Of a DNA stretch of 64,000 nt, positions 62,866-64,000 are shown piece by piece. This DNA comes from Neoarius graeffei (Eukaryota; Chordata; Actinopteri; Siluriformes; Ariidae). Where the stretch lies: NCBI RefSeq assembly GCF_027579695.1, contig NC_083587.1, forward strand, positions 37,939,732 to 38,003,731, read 5' to 3'. Made by a program: the position numbers and the translations under genes. The notes beneath the pieces are model-generated. The model saw only the letters and a list, made by a program, of their open reading frames with translations, was not told the DNA's origin and made no database searches. Every line of letters starts with the position of its first letter. The stretch's first letter is position 1.

Positions 62866-63714
62866 TCATGACTGCTCTAATGGGAAATCCCCAAGAGAAT
62901 CCCCAAGAGAGGGAGGAGGAGTGGGCTGCTCCTCACTCTGTCGCAGTGTTGACGCGGACGGCTCTGCGACAGCTTCTCCAGCCAATGCCACACCAGGATC
63001 TTCCTGTGACCTCCTAGGGCAGGACCCACTGCGTGTTAAATACTCCATTAATTCTTTAAATCTCAGCCAATCAGTACCCAAGATCAACGAGTGGGTAAGA
63101 CGAGGATTAACCGCCGCCTTCATCTTATGCGTTTGGCCCCGGAATAGAATGTGGACAGACACTAGAGGGTAATGGTGAACATCCCCGTGCACACACAACA
63201 CCTTCACCGCTTGTGCTCCCCCCAATGCCTCACCTTGCACCAGGCGTTGGTGAATTGAGGTCTGATTACAACCGGAATCCACCAAAGCGTGATATGTACC
63301 CCCTTGAATATTCACCGGTACACGATACGCTCCGGCCCGATCGGGGGCGGTTTCTGGTGTGTCGGGGATCCGGATGACAGCCCCCACCTCCCTTGCGGGG
63401 CTCTGATTCGGGAGATGCTCCGATTCCCCACCGCACCAGCACACCGACCCAGGCTTTCCCTCTGCACTGGTGTTATGGGTGTCACTCACCTGAGGGGGAG
63501 ACAACACAGACACAGAAGAGGGAGAGGGGAGGACACCATGGGTGCGACGGGCTGGCTGGGGAGGGGCCAGCCACCGCCTTCGTGGCAGGGGAACGGGGTG
63601 GGGAGGGGGACCAGAGACAGGAGAGAGAGAGGGAGAGAGAGAGGGGGAAGAGAAGCAAGGGGAGGCGCCTCGTCTGCCTGCCATCAGAGCCGCCTCCAGA
63701 TGGTCCTCCGCCAA
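62866..63714 (-). pseudogene. Zinc knuckle and protease
   Basis: The frame begins in the C-terminal gag region ('MAEDHLEAALMAGRRG') and passes a Ser/Pro-rich linker to a decayed knuckle 'VCWCGGESEHLPNQS'. The retropepsin follows: 'VNIQGGTYHALVDSGCNQ' with the DSG active site, 'VHILFRGQTHKMKAAVNP', and 'LTHSLILGTDWLRF'. A spacer with 'STLRQSEEQPTPPPSL' leads to integrase. The protease matures gag-pol. The frame ends at TGA (Arg in relatives). Gag and pol therefore appear to share one frame in this element. Confidence 0.92.
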
Positions 63715-64000
63715 CTCAATGGCTCGTTCCAGCGACGCCGGGCGGTGACACTAGACCCATTCCGCCATTCCTTCTGGAAGTTGAGAGATAAACTGCTCCA
63801 GTGCCACCCGATCGATGATCTCCTCGGCGTCGTGGTCTTCCGCCCTCAGCCACCGCCGGCAGGCGTCCCGGAGTTGCTGGCCGAATGCAAACGGCCGGCC
63901 GACCCCCTCCAGTGTCAGCGTCCGGAAGCGCTGACGGTGTTGCTCCGAGGAGCGGCCAAGCCGCTTCAGGATGGCTTTGCTCAGGTCCGCATAAACCAGC
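63715..64000 (-). pseudogene. gag capsid region, partial
   Basis: Minus-strand codons read 'LVYADLSKAILKRLGRSSE', 'RQRFRTLTLEGVGRPFAF', 'QQLRDACRRWLRAEDHDAE' and 'VALEQFISQLPEGMAEWV'. A TAG at about 63753 replaces Gln before 'CHRPASLERAIEL'. This is the second half of the SCAN-related capsid domain, about as well preserved as in the copy at 51800. The N-terminal part and 5' LTR are beyond the window. Confidence 0.9.

Larger units (their letters stand above)
59798..64000 (-). mobile_element. Gmr1-like Ty3/gypsy retrotransposon, truncated by the window edge
   Basis: Lies on the minus strand: 3' LTR at 59798-60140, then RNase H, RT, integrase, protease/zinc knuckle and gag going up in coordinate, with the 5' LTR outside. 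The sense order is therefore gag-PR-INT-RT-RH. It inserted into the right repeat of a Tc1. Point stops interrupt the frames, but no large insertions are seen; a short deletion lies at the integrase-RT junction. Confidence 0.95.

Noticed and set aside
1..64000. CRISPR array or bacterial operon
   Set aside because: No regular repeat-spacer pattern or prokaryotic gene organisation; tandem repeats seen are micro- and minisatellites.

Overview
The window is eukaryotic, AT-rich, intron-scale DNA from a teleost fish, made almost entirely of transposable elements. The evidence is six copies of a tRNA-derived SINE with the fish V/HE1-type core (the Mermaid/DANA style also known from catfish and zebrafish), several Tc1 families typical of fish, Gmr1-like Ty3/gypsy elements, hAT, Harbinger, IS3EU-like and ISL2EU-like DNA transposons, and many CA/TAA microsatellites. 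An otophysan, perhaps a catfish, is my best guess from the SINE, but this is not proven. I see no convincing host gene, rRNA, functional tRNA or CRISPR array.

Layout. 1-7093: mostly unique DNA with a SINE, LINE fragments (ORF1 and ORF2 pieces of an L2/CR1-type element) and a Tc1 relic. 7094-9616: a 3'-truncated Tc1 next to a short gypsy deletion derivative with both LTRs and a 5-bp target duplication. 9640-13717: an old dispersed repeat carrying a SINE, then about 2.8 kb without recognisable elements. 13726-16890: a hAT element with an 8-bp duplication and a ZMYM1-like transposase exon. 17163-21380: a foldback repeat interrupted by a SINE and by a MITE that itself holds a Tc1. 21979-26177: a second Tc1 family (dead copy), two other SINE families and a Harbinger-type MITE. 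26178-30731: a Tc1 relic nested in a second Tc1-like relic, plus three copies of an unnamed dispersed repeat.

30732-53174 is one Gmr1-like gypsy element whose pol is split by a 17,657-bp insertion (32519-50175) with inverted ends and a TA duplication. That insertion is itself full of nested elements: a Tc1 with a nearly perfect transposase, an IS3EU-derived palindrome, a Harbinger relative, a terminal-repeat element carrying THAP and DUF4806 coding exons, a YqaJ-encoding ISL2EU-like element, hAT remnants and a CATCCG-rich MITE. 53175-55745 holds minisatellites with duplicated flanks and an unrecognised single-pass membrane protein ORF. 55750-56478 is a 729-bp palindrome at TTAA. 56570-59797 is a Tc1 copy with an open transposase frame, split by an ISL2EU-like element (THAP exon and YqaJ exon on opposite strands) and cut at its far end by a third gypsy element (59798 to beyond 64000), which shows the unusual order gag-protease-integrase-RT-RNase H.

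The genes do not form a pathway; they are the transposition machinery of separate elements, mostly inactivated. CGA-to-TGA and other CpG-type changes account for many of the stop codons. All alignments and counts here were made by eye.
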